A stretch of 64,000 nt of DNA. It comes from Limnohabitans sp. MMS-10A-178. GTDB lineage: Bacteria; Pseudomonadota; Gammaproteobacteria; Burkholderiales; Burkholderiaceae_C. The notes under the pieces were generated by a model. It saw only the letters and a list, made by a program, of their open reading frames with translations. It did no database searches and was not told the origin of the DNA. Location of the stretch: the NCBI RefSeq assembly GCF_003063375.1, contig NZ_NERY01000003.1, positions 186,001 through 250,000 on the forward strand. Direction: 5' to 3'. Below are positions 26,740 through 35,383 of this stretch, one piece after another. Both the position numbers and the translations under genes were made by a program. How positions within the stretch are numbered: the first letter of the stretch is position 1; each line of letters opens with the position of its first letter.

Positions 26740-27345
26740 ATGACAAAGATGAATGATTTGAAATTAGGAACCCCTGCGCTTGACCGCATGCCTCCCATAC
26801 CCGATGACCAAATGTCGGGTGAGCAAAAAAGAATTATGGATGAAATTGCAGCAGGACCGCGAGGCCGAATTGGAGGTCCCTTCATTCCGCTGATGCGAAG
26901 CCCTGAGTTGATGGACCGATTGCAAAAAGTGGGTGAGTACCTGCGTTTTCAAAATACAGTGGGCTATCGCAATTCTGAATTTGCAGTTCTGATTGTGGCC
27001 AGACATTTTTCTCAGCCCGTCGAATGGGCCATCCACCGGCCTATTGCCGAAAAGGAAGGGATCTTGCCTGCCACATGCGATGCCATCGCTGAAGGCCGTC
27101 GCCCCGATGGCATGACGGATGACGAAACGCTTATTTACAACGTGCTCGAAGAGCTTCACACAAACCGCAGCTTGAGCGATGTCACCTATCAGCAACTTCT
27201 CAAACGTTTTGGTGAGCAAGGGGTAATCGATTTGGTAGCGCATTATGGTTATTACAGTTTGCTGGCCATGACCATGAATGTGGCTCGTACGGCGGTACCT
27301 GCAAATGCCATTTCTGTTTCCGAGTTGAAATCTATTCCCGGTTAA
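26740..27345 (+). CDS. Carboxymuconolactone decarboxylase family protein
   Basis: 201 residues, longer than PcaC (about 130). The core has the AhpD-like fold signature HFSQPVEWAIHRPIAEKEGI, with the EWxxH motif but without the CxxC of peroxidase members. It ends with VARTAVPANAISVSELKSIPG. In pathway operons these act as decarboxylases or of unknown function. It is first of three genes: the CoA-transferase A subunit starts 5 nt after its stop. A second in-frame ATG at 26749 could be the start. Confidence 0.85.
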   Translation: MTKMNDLKLGTPALDRMPPIPDDQMSGEQKRIMDEIAAGPRGRIGGPFIPLMRSPELMDRLQKVGEYLRFQNTVGYRNSEFAVLIVARHFSQPVEWAIHRPIAEKEGILPATCDAIAEGRRPDGMTDDETLIYNVLEELHTNRSLSDVTYQQLLKRFGEQGVIDLVAHYGYYSLLAMTMNVARTAVPANAISVSELKSIPG

Positions 27346-27350
27346 GCAGC

Positions 27351-28061
27351 ATGATCAATAAGTTTGTGGACAGCGTGGCAGATGCCTTGGCCGATACACC
27401 CGATGGTGCAACGGTTTTGATTGGAGGCTTCGGCACTGCTGGCATTCCCGATGAATTGATTGAAGGGCTTTTGCTTCAAGGCGCCAAAAATTTAACGCTG
27501 GTGAACAACAACGCAGGCAATGGTGAGCATGGCTTGGCCGCATTGCTTAAGGCGGGGCGTGTTCGCAAAATCATTTGCAGTTTTCCAAGACAAGTCGACT
27601 CGTATGTCTTTGACAGCTTGTACCGTTCCGGTCAGGTTGAATTGGAGCTCGTTCCACAAGGCAACTTGGCCGAGCGCATTCGTGCTGCAGGGGCCGGCAT
27701 TGGCGGCTTTTTTGCAGCCACAGGCTATGGCACAGATCTGGCCAAAAATCCCGATGGCACATTGAAGGAAACCCGTGAAATCAATGGCCGAATGTATGTT
27801 TATGAAACCCCTATTCATGGCGACTTGGCGCTCATTCGGGCCGAACGTGGCGACCGCTGGGGAAATCTCACATTTCGCAAAGCTGCCCGAAATTTTGGTC
27901 CCATCATGGCCATGGCCGCACGCAAAACGGTTGCCACTGTTTTTGAAAAAGCGGAGTTGGGCGAAATGGATCCAGAAACTGTCATCACGCCTGGCATCTT
28001 CGTGCAAGCTGTCGTTCACGTTGAACGTGTGGCCACTCAAGCTGGAGGCATCAAAGCATGA
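27351..28061 (+). CDS. pcaI: 3-oxoacid CoA-transferase subunit A (PcaI-like)
   Basis: 236 residues. The N-terminal GGFGTAGIPDELIEGL and NNNAGNGEHGLAALLKAGRVRKI, then PQGNLAERIRAAGAGIGGFF, are the family A-subunit hallmarks of 3-oxoadipate and succinyl-CoA:3-oxoacid transferases. With subunit B it moves CoA from succinyl-CoA to a 3-oxoacid such as 3-oxoadipate, preparing it for thiolysis. It overlaps subunit B by 4 nt (ATGA) so the two are made together. The nearby Bug, dioxygenase and hydrolase genes support a catabolic role. Confidence 0.9.
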   Translation: MINKFVDSVADALADTPDGATVLIGGFGTAGIPDELIEGLLLQGAKNLTLVNNNAGNGEHGLAALLKAGRVRKIICSFPRQVDSYVFDSLYRSGQVELELVPQGNLAERIRAAGAGIGGFFAATGYGTDLAKNPDGTLKETREINGRMYVYETPIHGDLALIRAERGDRWGNLTFRKAARNFGPIMAMAARKTVATVFEKAELGEMDPETVITPGIFVQAVVHVERVATQAGGIKA

Positions 28062-28717
28062 CTTATGCACGCCGAACCAAAGATGAACTGGCTGCCCGTG
28101 TTGCACAAGATATTCCGGAAGGAGCCACCGTCAATTTAGGCATTGGTCAACCTACTTTGGTTGCCAACCATATTCCTTCTCACCTTGAAATTTTGTTGCA
28201 CAGCGAGAATGGTATTTTGGGAATGGGTCCTGCGCCTGCAGCCGGCCAAGAAGACTACGACCTGATCAACGCCGGCAAGCAGCCCGTTTCGCTGCTGCCA
28301 GGGGGTTCTTATTTTCATCATGCCGACAGCTTTGCCATGATGCGAGGTGGTCATCTGGACATTTGTGTGCTGGGCGCTTTTCAAGTCAGTGCCACTGGCG
28401 ATTTGGCCAATTGGCATACGGGAGAAGTCGACGCTATTCCTGCCGTAGGTGGTGCCATGGATTTGGCCATCGGTGCCAAGCAGACATGGGTCATGATGGA
28501 CCTGCTGACCAAGCAAGGTCAGAGTAAACTGGTTGACAAATGCAGCTACCCCTTGACGGGTATTGGCTGCGTGAAAAGGGTCTATACCGATTTGGCCACG
28601 CTGGCTTGTTCGCCTTCGGGCTTAAGGGTGATTGATATGGTGCCAGGCTTGAGTTTGGAAGATTTGTCGCAACTTATTGGTTTGCCACTGGCTTTACAGG
28701 CTTCGTCGCCAAAATAA
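28058..28717 (+). CDS. pcaJ: 3-oxoacid CoA-transferase subunit B (PcaJ-like)
   Basis: 219 residues with the B-subunit signature LGIGQPTLVANHIP and the catalytic glutamate in HSENGILGMGP, which forms the enzyme-CoA thioester. It continues SLLPGGSYFHHADSFAMMRGGHLDICVLGAFQV as usual. Its 3' end overlaps the convergent MFS gene by 44 nt, a long antisense overlap. The A subunit precedes it in an ATGA junction. Confidence 0.9.
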   Translation: MTYARRTKDELAARVAQDIPEGATVNLGIGQPTLVANHIPSHLEILLHSENGILGMGPAPAAGQEDYDLINAGKQPVSLLPGGSYFHHADSFAMMRGGHLDICVLGAFQVSATGDLANWHTGEVDAIPAVGGAMDLAIGAKQTWVMMDLLTKQGQSKLVDKCSYPLTGIGCVKRVYTDLATLACSPSGLRVIDMVPGLSLEDLSQLIGLPLALQASSPK

Positions 28718-29912
28718 AACACAGCGAGCCTAAGGCCGAAAGCAAAGCAAGTAGGCTGAATCCCAATTGGTAATTGCCAGTGAGGTCGGCCAACACACCT
28801 GCCACCATCGGTCCGGCAATTTGCCCCAAAGCAATGATGGCCGCAGACAAGCCCAATATAAGGCCAATGGCGTTGCGACCAAAATAATCTGCCCGAATGG
28901 CTTGCATGAACGGGCCGCGCAAGCCCCAAGCAACACCGTGAAAAAGACCAAATGCCATGAGCATGGTCATGTCGTTGGCAAAGGTGAGGCAAACCATGCC
29001 AAGGGCATGCGCTAGCATGCACAGGGCGGCAACTTTTCTTTTGTCAAACATATCGCCCAAAGTGGCCCCCATGAGGATGCCCACCAGTTGCGCAAAGGTC
29101 ATGATCAAGATCACCCAACTGGCGGTGGCCACCGAATAACCCAAGCCTTCTTTCATGTGGGTAATGGCATGGACATTGACAGCCGACACAACAAGAAGTG
29201 CAAGACCATGGCCAATGGCAAGCATCCAAAATGCCCTTGTTTTGACGGCTTCTGCCGCAGTGAATTCAACTTGAGGAACTGCTGGCACATCGCCTGATTC
29301 AACCGTTTTGAGTGCGGGATCAATGCCATCAACATGCTCGCCATGGTCTTCGGGCCGCCTCAAAATCATGCCCGCCATGGGGAGGCCAAATAGCAAGACC
29401 AGCAAGCCCGTGCCACCTGCGGTGTAGCGCCACCCCCAGGTTTGAATAGACCAAGCCATGAGGGGGACAACCAAGCCGCCCAAGGCCAAGCCCAAACTCA
29501 TGATGGAAAGAGCCCGTGCTCTGAATTTTTCAAACCATTGAACCAAGGCAACCGACAGCGGGAAGTAACCGCTGAGGCTAGCCCCGATGGCCATCAAAAT
29601 TGCACTGGTATAAAAAGTAGCAACGGCATTCACCTGACTTAGCATGAGCAAGCCAGCACTGAATAGGACCATCCCTAAGCGGATCATTTTTTGAGGACCC
29701 ACACGGTCCATGATCCAGCCCAAGACGGGGCCAATGATGGCGGCTTCGACGGACTGTAGTGCAGCGGCACCCGACAAAGTGGTTTTACTCCAACCCATTT
29801 CATCTGAGAGCACGGCAATGTAAAGGCCAAGTGCTTGTGTCAGAAAGGCAGCTAGCAAAAACTGAATACCACAGGCTGCGCCCACCATGCGCCAACCGTA
29901 AAAAATTTTCAT
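28674..29912 (-). CDS. MFS transporter (monocarboxylate/oxalate:formate-antiporter-like)
   Basis: 412 residues, 12 predicted membrane helices. MVGAACGIQFLLAAFLTQALGLY at the N-terminus and the loop motif GWIMDRVGPQKMIRLG between helices 2 and 3, together with a mid-loop RRPEDHGEHVDGID, fit the monocarboxylate-porter-like MFS branch. It is probably a carboxylate importer of the pathway to its left. It ends over the last 44 nt of pcaJ on the opposite strand. Confidence 0.87.
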   Translation of the reverse strand: MKIFYGWRMVGAACGIQFLLAAFLTQALGLYIAVLSDEMGWSKTTLSGAAALQSVEAAIIGPVLGWIMDRVGPQKMIRLGMVLFSAGLLMLSQVNAVATFYTSAILMAIGASLSGYFPLSVALVQWFEKFRARALSIMSLGLALGGLVVPLMAWSIQTWGWRYTAGGTGLLVLLFGLPMAGMILRRPEDHGEHVDGIDPALKTVESGDVPAVPQVEFTAAEAVKTRAFWMLAIGHGLALLVVSAVNVHAITHMKEGLGYSVATASWVILIMTFAQLVGILMGATLGDMFDKRKVAALCMLAHALGMVCLTFANDMTMLMAFGLFHGVAWGLRGPFMQAIRADYFGRNAIGLILGLSAAIIALGQIAGPMVAGVLADLTGNYQLGFSLLALLSALGSLCFILATKPVKPVANQ

Positions 29913-30073
29913 GAATCAGAACAGCCAGGTTTGCGTTGAGTGTGAGGATTTGCCGAATGAGTTTAGCATTCAGCAAGAGGCGATTTAAGCCATTGACGGG
30001 CCTGTGACTAAATGTCTCAAGGGGTCGAACTTCTGGGTGCTACTTTTCACGCAACTGATGGCGCACAAAGTGA

Positions 30074-30121
30074 GATGCCCCGAGTAAAGCAAGCCGTAGG
30101 GCTTGTTTCACTCGGGGCATC
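30074..30121. terminator. Long hairpin 73 nt beyond the Bug copy 4 stop
   Basis: A 22-nt arm at 30074-30095 (starting GATGCCCCGAGTAAAGC) pairs with 30100-30121 over a 4-nt loop with two mismatches that are wobble pairs in RNA. No clear U-tract follows on either strand. It lies between two minus-strand genes and probably ends the Bug transcript. The rest of the 29913-30193 gap shows no gene or other element I could recognise. Confidence 0.55.
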
Positions 30122-30193
30122 AATTCAATCGCTGCTTGGTTTTAACTAGGCAGCGTTTGCAAACTTAGCAAACTATGTCAACCTACCAAGCTG

Positions 30194-31231
30194 TTATTCA
30201 GCTTTGATGTTGTTGTCTGCCACCAGTTTGGCATATTTGCTTTTCTCGTCGGCCAAGAAGGCTCTGAATTCATCTTGGGTGCTTGCCATGGCTTCAACGC
30301 CCAATCCTGCAAAGCGTTCTTTCAGGTCTTGATTGGCCATGATTTTGACCAAGGCGCTTTGATAGGCATCCACAATGGGCTTGGGCGTTCCGGCGGGCAA
30401 GAAAACACCCCACCAGTTAACGGCAACCAAACCATTCAAGCCACCCTCAGCAAATGTGGGAATTTCTGGTGACAAAGGTGAGCGCTTTCCGCTGGTAATG
30501 GCCAATGCACGCAGACGACCCGATTTGATGTGTTGGTTGACGGGCAAGGCGTCAGAAACCATGAGGTCAATTTGACCGGCCAACAAATCATTGACGGCCA
30601 AGCCACCACCTTTGTAGGGCACACCGACCATTTTGATGCCAGCCTGTCGCATGATGAGTTCACCAGCCAAGTGTGACATGCTGCCAGGACCACTGGTGCC
30701 GAAGTTAAGCGAATTGGGTTTGCTTTTACCTGCGGCCAAGAGCTCATTTAAATTCTTGTAGGGAGAGGCGCTAGGCACGACCAAGATATTTGGACCTGTT
30801 GCCGTAAGAGAGACAGGAATGAAGTCCTTGTCCATGTTGTAAGGCACTTTGGAAATGAGTGGGTTCACAGATGCAGGGCCTAAATTGCCCACCACAAAGG
30901 TGTATCCATCGGCCGGTTGACGAGCGGCAAACTCCATGCCGATAGAGCCAGCAGCACCGGGTTTACTTTCGATGATGACGGGTTGGCCCCACACTTCGCT
31001 GAGTTTTTGGCCCATGATGCGCGCCATGAGATCTGAGCTTCCACCTGGCGGATAGGTCACTATCAGTTTGACTGGTTTGTTGGGGAAGGCTTGGGCTTGC
31101 GCTTGGGTATGAAACAAGCCACAAGCGCTTAGCACAACAAGTGAAGCTTGAAAAAAATTCTTCCACCGAGGGGCCTTGAGAAAATTCACAGTGTGTCTCC
31201 TTGTGAGGTTTATAGAAAATCTTGACTTCAT
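30194..31231 (-). CDS. Bug/TctC-family receptor (orphan, copy 4)
   Basis: 345 residues with an extended leader (basic start, hydrophobic SLVVLSACGLF, cleavage near QAQAQ). Mature motifs FPNKPVKLIVTYPPGGSSDLMARIM, ESKPGAAGSIGMEFAA and GSMSHLAGELIMRQAGIKMVGVPYKGG mark the Bug fold. It is divergent from the flavin reductase operon across 137 bp, so it may import the substrate of that oxygenase set. No TctAB partner is nearby. A long hairpin follows its stop. Confidence 0.9.
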   Translation of the reverse strand: MKSRFSINLTRRHTVNFLKAPRWKNFFQASLVVLSACGLFHTQAQAQAFPNKPVKLIVTYPPGGSSDLMARIMGQKLSEVWGQPVIIESKPGAAGSIGMEFAARQPADGYTFVVGNLGPASVNPLISKVPYNMDKDFIPVSLTATGPNILVVPSASPYKNLNELLAAGKSKPNSLNFGTSGPGSMSHLAGELIMRQAGIKMVGVPYKGGGLAVNDLLAGQIDLMVSDALPVNQHIKSGRLRALAITSGKRSPLSPEIPTFAEGGLNGLVAVNWWGVFLPAGTPKPIVDAYQSALVKIMANQDLKERFAGLGVEAMASTQDEFRAFLADEKSKYAKLVADNNIKAE

Positions 31232-31368
31232 TTGATTTCCTTGACGCTATGTTACAGATTCACCCAAATTTTTGATGAGTATTTACCCACGAAAAAGTGT
31301 CGATAAATGCCTGTTACTTAGGGAAAATACCAACCTGTTGAGTCCGTTCAGCACTTTAAAGTAATCAA

Positions 31369-31878
31369 ATGAACACCAAGATCAACACAGTATGGGATAA
31401 ACGCGATTTGCGCAAGGCTTTAGGTAGCTTTGGCACTGGCGTCACAGTGGTTACTTCAGGCAACTCGCAGTCGCGATGGGTGGGGGTCACAGCCAACTCT
31501 TTCAGCTCGGTGTCCTTAGAGCCACCCATTGTGCTGTGGAGCTTGGTTTCAACGTCACCCAATTTGGAAGTGTTTGATCAAACCGAACGCTTCGTTATCA
31601 ATGTGCTTGCGCTAGAGCAAGTCGAACTTTCCAAGCAATTTTCAAAACCCCTCACTGACAAGTTTGCAGGGGTTGAATGCGTCGAGGGACTGGGCGGTGT
31701 GCCCGTGATCCAAAACTGTGTGGCCACCTTTGAATGCAAAACCGTCCAGAGAATCTTGGTGGGCGATCATGTTTTGTTTTTGGGCCAAGTTGAAAATTAT
31801 GTATATGAAGGCAAAACACCATTGCTGTTTTGTCAGGGGCAGTATGTGCAGGTTGCAGAGGCCTTGCAGAGCAATTAA
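31369..31878 (+). CDS. Flavin reductase family protein (short-chain, HpaC-like)
   Basis: 169 residues, the FMN-binding split-barrel: FGTGVTVVTSGNSQSRWVGVTANSFSSVSLEPPIVLWSL is the standard flavin-site sequence, followed by HVLFLGQVENYVYEGKTPLLF. It makes reduced FMN/FAD with NAD(P)H for a partner monooxygenase. Directly downstream is a luciferase-like oxygenase, and the convergent operon encodes an HsaA-like oxygenase that would also need reduced flavin; no other flavin reductase was found in the window. Confidence 0.9.
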   Translation: MNTKINTVWDKRDLRKALGSFGTGVTVVTSGNSQSRWVGVTANSFSSVSLEPPIVLWSLVSTSPNLEVFDQTERFVINVLALEQVELSKQFSKPLTDKFAGVECVEGLGGVPVIQNCVATFECKTVQRILVGDHVLFLGQVENYVYEGKTPLLFCQGQYVQVAEALQSN

Positions 31879-31905
31879 CCACCATTCAATTTATTCGGAG
31901 TACTT

Positions 31906-32994
31906 ATGAAATACAGCACCTTTATGATGCCTTTGCATCCCCCAGGACGCAATGTGGGAGAAACCATTGCAGAGGACAGAGAAGCGATTATTTTGGCCGA
32001 TCGTTTGGGGTTTAGCGAAGCCTATGTTGGTGAGCATGTGACAGACGCCGCAGAGACGGTAACGTCTTCCATGATGTTTTTGGCAAGTCTGGTTTCAGAA
32101 ACGAAAAACATCATGTTGGGCACAGGTACCATCAATGTGCCCAACTCACATCCAGCAGCCATCGCTGCCCAAGCGGCCATGTTGGATCACATGCTTCAAG
32201 GCCGATTCATCATGGGTGTTAGCCCAGGTGGCTTGATGTCGGATGCAGAGGTCTTTGGCAACTTCGGTAAAGATCGCAATGCCATGTTTGTTGAAGGCAT
32301 CAACATGGTGTTGAAGATTTGGGAATCTGAGCCGCCCTACGACTTAGAAGGAGAGTTTTTCAAGGTCTCAGTGGGCAGAACTATGATTCCAGAAATTGGA
32401 CAAGGCTACATCATGAAGCCTTTCCAAAAGCCTCATCCCCTCATTGTGGGAACCGCAGTCGCTCCTTTTTCCAAGGGCGTGACAGAAATGGCCAAGCGTG
32501 GCTGGCAACCCATTTCCGCCAACTTCCTCATGCCCGAGTGGGTGAACTCACATTGGCCAAAATATGTTGAGGGTCGTGCTGAGATTGGAGCCGTGGCGCA
32601 CCCCAATGAATGGCGAGTTGCCAAGAGTATTTTTGTGGCTGATGATGAAGCCACAGCCAAAAGATATGCATTGGAAGAGGGTGGTCCCTATCACTTCTAT
32701 TTCAAGCAATTGGTGCGAAAACTGTTGAACGGTGGACGCAGCAATTTGTTCAAAACCGATCCCAATATGGACGATGCATTGATCACGCCTCAATATGTCA
32801 CCAACAGATTGGTCTTGGCTGGAACGGTCAACTCAGTCGTCGACCAAATATTGGCCTTCCGCGATGAAGTGGGCGATTTTGGCAACTTGCTGTATGCCTG
32901 CCACGACTGGATGGACCCAGCGCTGGCCAAGCGCTCTATGGAACTTTTTGCCACTGAAGTGATGCCTAGGGTGAACGCCGCCATTGGCCGATAA
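31906..32994 (+). CDS. Luciferase-like (LLM) flavin-dependent monooxygenase
   Basis: 362 residues, TIM-barrel LLM fold. FMMPLHPPGRNVGETIAED, IILADRLGFSEAYVGEHVTDAAET, NIMLGTGTINVPNSHPAAIAAQAAMLDHMLQGRFIMGVSPGG identify the family. With the flavin reductase just upstream (27-nt gap, good GGAG before the ATG at 31906) it should form a two-component monooxygenase that oxidises an unactivated or heterocyclic substrate. The third gene is a metal hydrolase. Substrate unknown. Confidence 0.9.
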   Translation: MKYSTFMMPLHPPGRNVGETIAEDREAIILADRLGFSEAYVGEHVTDAAETVTSSMMFLASLVSETKNIMLGTGTINVPNSHPAAIAAQAAMLDHMLQGRFIMGVSPGGLMSDAEVFGNFGKDRNAMFVEGINMVLKIWESEPPYDLEGEFFKVSVGRTMIPEIGQGYIMKPFQKPHPLIVGTAVAPFSKGVTEMAKRGWQPISANFLMPEWVNSHWPKYVEGRAEIGAVAHPNEWRVAKSIFVADDEATAKRYALEEGGPYHFYFKQLVRKLLNGGRSNLFKTDPNMDDALITPQYVTNRLVLAGTVNSVVDQILAFRDEVGDFGNLLYACHDWMDPALAKRSMELFATEVMPRVNAAIGR

Positions 32995-33034
32995 TCCCGT
33001 TGCATGACCCCCCATTTTTTTTGAAGGAACATTC

Positions 33035-34156
33035 ATGATTTTCACTTGTGCCCCAACTTGCAAGCACCCTTATCACAACCATGGCAAAGAAGCCAAGGGT
33101 GCGAAAGGCATGTTTACCTCCTTGGCCACCAAAAAATTGGCGAAACGCAAAGACGGGCATCTGAATGTGGATGTGCATTGCCATTATTTCAACCCGACTG
33201 TCGGACAAAAAGCGGCAGTCATGAAGCCTATCGAACAGGAAGTTGGGCACATTTATGCCAACCAATTGACGCGCGATACCAACGCCAAACAAATGCGTGA
33301 CCGGGCTCCCATGTTGTCAGATGTGTCGGTGCGAATTCAAGACATGGATCGCATGGGCATTGACATTCAAGCAGTGTCACCCGCACCCTTTCAGTACTAT
33401 TATTTTGCGGAGCCAGCGTTTGGCGCAGAACTGGCACGAGATGTCAATGAAGGCATGGCCAAGTTGGTTGCTCAGCATCCCGACCGACTCATTGGCTTGG
33501 GCACAGTGCCTTTGCAAAACGCTGATCTGGCTGTTAAAGAACTCAAACACGCCATCAAGAACTTGGGTTTGCGTGGCATTGAAATCAACACGCATGTCAA
33601 TGGCAAAAATTTAACCGATCCTTCTTTGAAGCTTGAAAAGTTTTTTGCAACCGTCAGTGAACTGGGCGTTCCCTTGTTCATTCACCCCAATGGTTTTACC
33701 GAAGCCAGCCGACTTGAAAATCACTACTTCAACAACGTCATTGGCAACCCTCTAGACACCACCATCGCTGTCAGTCATTTGATTTTTGATGGCGTCATGG
33801 AGCGCAACCCTAAGTTGAAAGTGTTGCTGGCACACGCTGGAGGCTACTTGGCGCACTACTGGGCTCGCATGGACCATGTGTACGGCGCACGCCCTGATGG
33901 CAGAACGGTGATCAAGCGCAAACCTTCCACCTATCTGGAGCGGTTTTACTTTGACACTATCACCTTTGACCCAGGCATGTTGCGCAACATGATTGATCGT
34001 TTTGGACCAGACCACGTCATGTTGGGTACAGACTACCCATATGACATGGCCGAGGTTGATCCGCTGGGCTTGGTTTCTGCAGTGAAGCGCTTGCCCAAAA
34101 GTGATCGCGATTTGATCACTGGTGGCAACGCCAAGAAACTGTTTAAATTAAAGTAA
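33035..34156 (+). CDS. Metal-dependent amidohydrolase, ACMSD-like
   Basis: 373 residues, ACMSD/amidohydrolase_2 fold. Metal ligands are seen as HxH in NVDVHCHYF, H in LFIHPNG, H in LLAHAGGYLAHYW and D in MLGTDYPYDM. Such enzymes decarboxylate or hydrolyse ring-cleavage products. A clear GAAGGAA precedes the ATG at 33035, so the unusual N-terminal extension (about 45 residues, containing C5, C9, H11, H14, H16) is probably real. Its 3' end overlaps the convergent HsaA-like gene by 9 nt. Confidence 0.87.
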   Translation: MIFTCAPTCKHPYHNHGKEAKGAKGMFTSLATKKLAKRKDGHLNVDVHCHYFNPTVGQKAAVMKPIEQEVGHIYANQLTRDTNAKQMRDRAPMLSDVSVRIQDMDRMGIDIQAVSPAPFQYYYFAEPAFGAELARDVNEGMAKLVAQHPDRLIGLGTVPLQNADLAVKELKHAIKNLGLRGIEINTHVNGKNLTDPSLKLEKFFATVSELGVPLFIHPNGFTEASRLENHYFNNVIGNPLDTTIAVSHLIFDGVMERNPKLKVLLAHAGGYLAHYWARMDHVYGARPDGRTVIKRKPSTYLERFYFDTITFDPGMLRNMIDRFGPDHVMLGTDYPYDMAEVDPLGLVSAVKRLPKSDRDLITGGNAKKLFKLK

Positions 34157-35374
34157 CAGTCCACCTTGTGGCTGCAGACCTAAGGCGCTTTGTCCATAGG
34201 CTGCAGCATGAATGTCCCATGTGAGCGCAATGTGAGTGGAAGATGCGTGGATGTCTCTGAATTGCCTCTGTAGGGGGGAGTTAAGTGACAATCCGCCTCC
34301 ACCAGCAGCAGGCATAAGTGCATCAATGCTGCGAACTGCCAAATTGGTGGCAAATGCCGCATTGCGTTTCCACCGCAATTTGGTTTCCATGCTTGGAAAC
34401 TCGTTTTTCTCTACGGCGTTTTCAAGATCGGTCCAATCGCGCCGAATAACTGATTCTGCAAATTCAACGCAGGCCGCTGCTTCAGCAATGCGCGCTTGAA
34501 CAGGTGCCAATTCAGCAATGCGAGCTCCTGTGTAGGTGCCGGCTCGGTTGCGCATGTTGGCAGTAAATTGTTCGACAGCTGCTTTCGCAGTACCCAAAGG
34601 CACAATTGACAAAACATAGGCATAGGCTGCAAAGGTGGGCATTTGAAACAGCTTGTTGCTGTAAAGCTTGGCACCTGGCAAGTTTTGGCCAGCAGCAAAG
34701 ATTTCTGCAGACACACTGAGGTGATCGGGCACAAATGCATCAGAAATCACCACTTCGTGGCTGCCTGTGCCGCTCAAGCCGTAGGTTTCCCAATTGTCTA
34801 GGCTTTTGTAATTGGCCTGTGGTACTAAAAAGAATCGTCTTTGAGGCGCACCACCATTTTGCTCTGTCATGGCACCCACCAAGATCCAGGTGCAGGCATC
34901 AATGCCGCTGCAGAATGGCCATTTGCCTGTGAGTTTGTAGCCACCTTCAACAGGCACCGCTTTGCCGCATGGGAAGGCCAGGGCGGTAGCCGCCAATGCA
35001 AATGGATCGTCTCCCCACACATCTTCTTGGGCGCGCATTTCAAATTGGCCAACGTTCCATGAGTGTGAAGCCAAGTTGGAATAGACCCAGGCCGTTGATG
35101 CGCAGCCCTTGCAGATTTCTAAAGTTACGTCCATCAAAACCCCAAGACCTAATTCGGATCCACCAAATTGTTTGGGTTGCATTAACCTCATCAAACCGCT
35201 CGCATTGAGTTCCTCAATGGATTCGTCGGGAACGCGTCGAATTTTTTCGGCATGGGCTGCACGTTCGGCAAACAAAGGGGCTAGTTTTCTGGCAATGCCA
35301 ATGGCTTCTTCGGCAGTAAGCACGGGAGTAGTCTGAATGGCCTGAGCGTGTGAAGAGATAACGCGTAGATTCAT
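34148..35374 (-). CDS. Flavin-dependent monooxygenase of the HsaA/acyl-CoA-dehydrogenase fold
   Basis: 408 residues. The acyl-CoA-dehydrogenase-like fold carries a group D oxygenase signature: LMQPKQFGGSELGLGV, GKWPFCSGIDACTWILVGAM and AGGGGLSLNSPLQRQFRDIHA, as in HsaA and related two-component hydroxylases that use externally supplied reduced flavin rather than CoA esters. It is the last gene of the minus operon after the lactonase. The flavin reductase of the convergent operon may serve it. Annotation pipelines often call it acyl-CoA dehydrogenase. Confidence 0.82.
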   Translation of the reverse strand: MNLRVISSHAQAIQTTPVLTAEEAIGIARKLAPLFAERAAHAEKIRRVPDESIEELNASGLMRLMQPKQFGGSELGLGVLMDVTLEICKGCASTAWVYSNLASHSWNVGQFEMRAQEDVWGDDPFALAATALAFPCGKAVPVEGGYKLTGKWPFCSGIDACTWILVGAMTEQNGGAPQRRFFLVPQANYKSLDNWETYGLSGTGSHEVVISDAFVPDHLSVSAEIFAAGQNLPGAKLYSNKLFQMPTFAAYAYVLSIVPLGTAKAAVEQFTANMRNRAGTYTGARIAELAPVQARIAEAAACVEFAESVIRRDWTDLENAVEKNEFPSMETKLRWKRNAAFATNLAVRSIDALMPAAGGGGLSLNSPLQRQFRDIHASSTHIALTWDIHAAAYGQSALGLQPQGGLLL

Positions 35375-35383
35375 GATTGTCCT

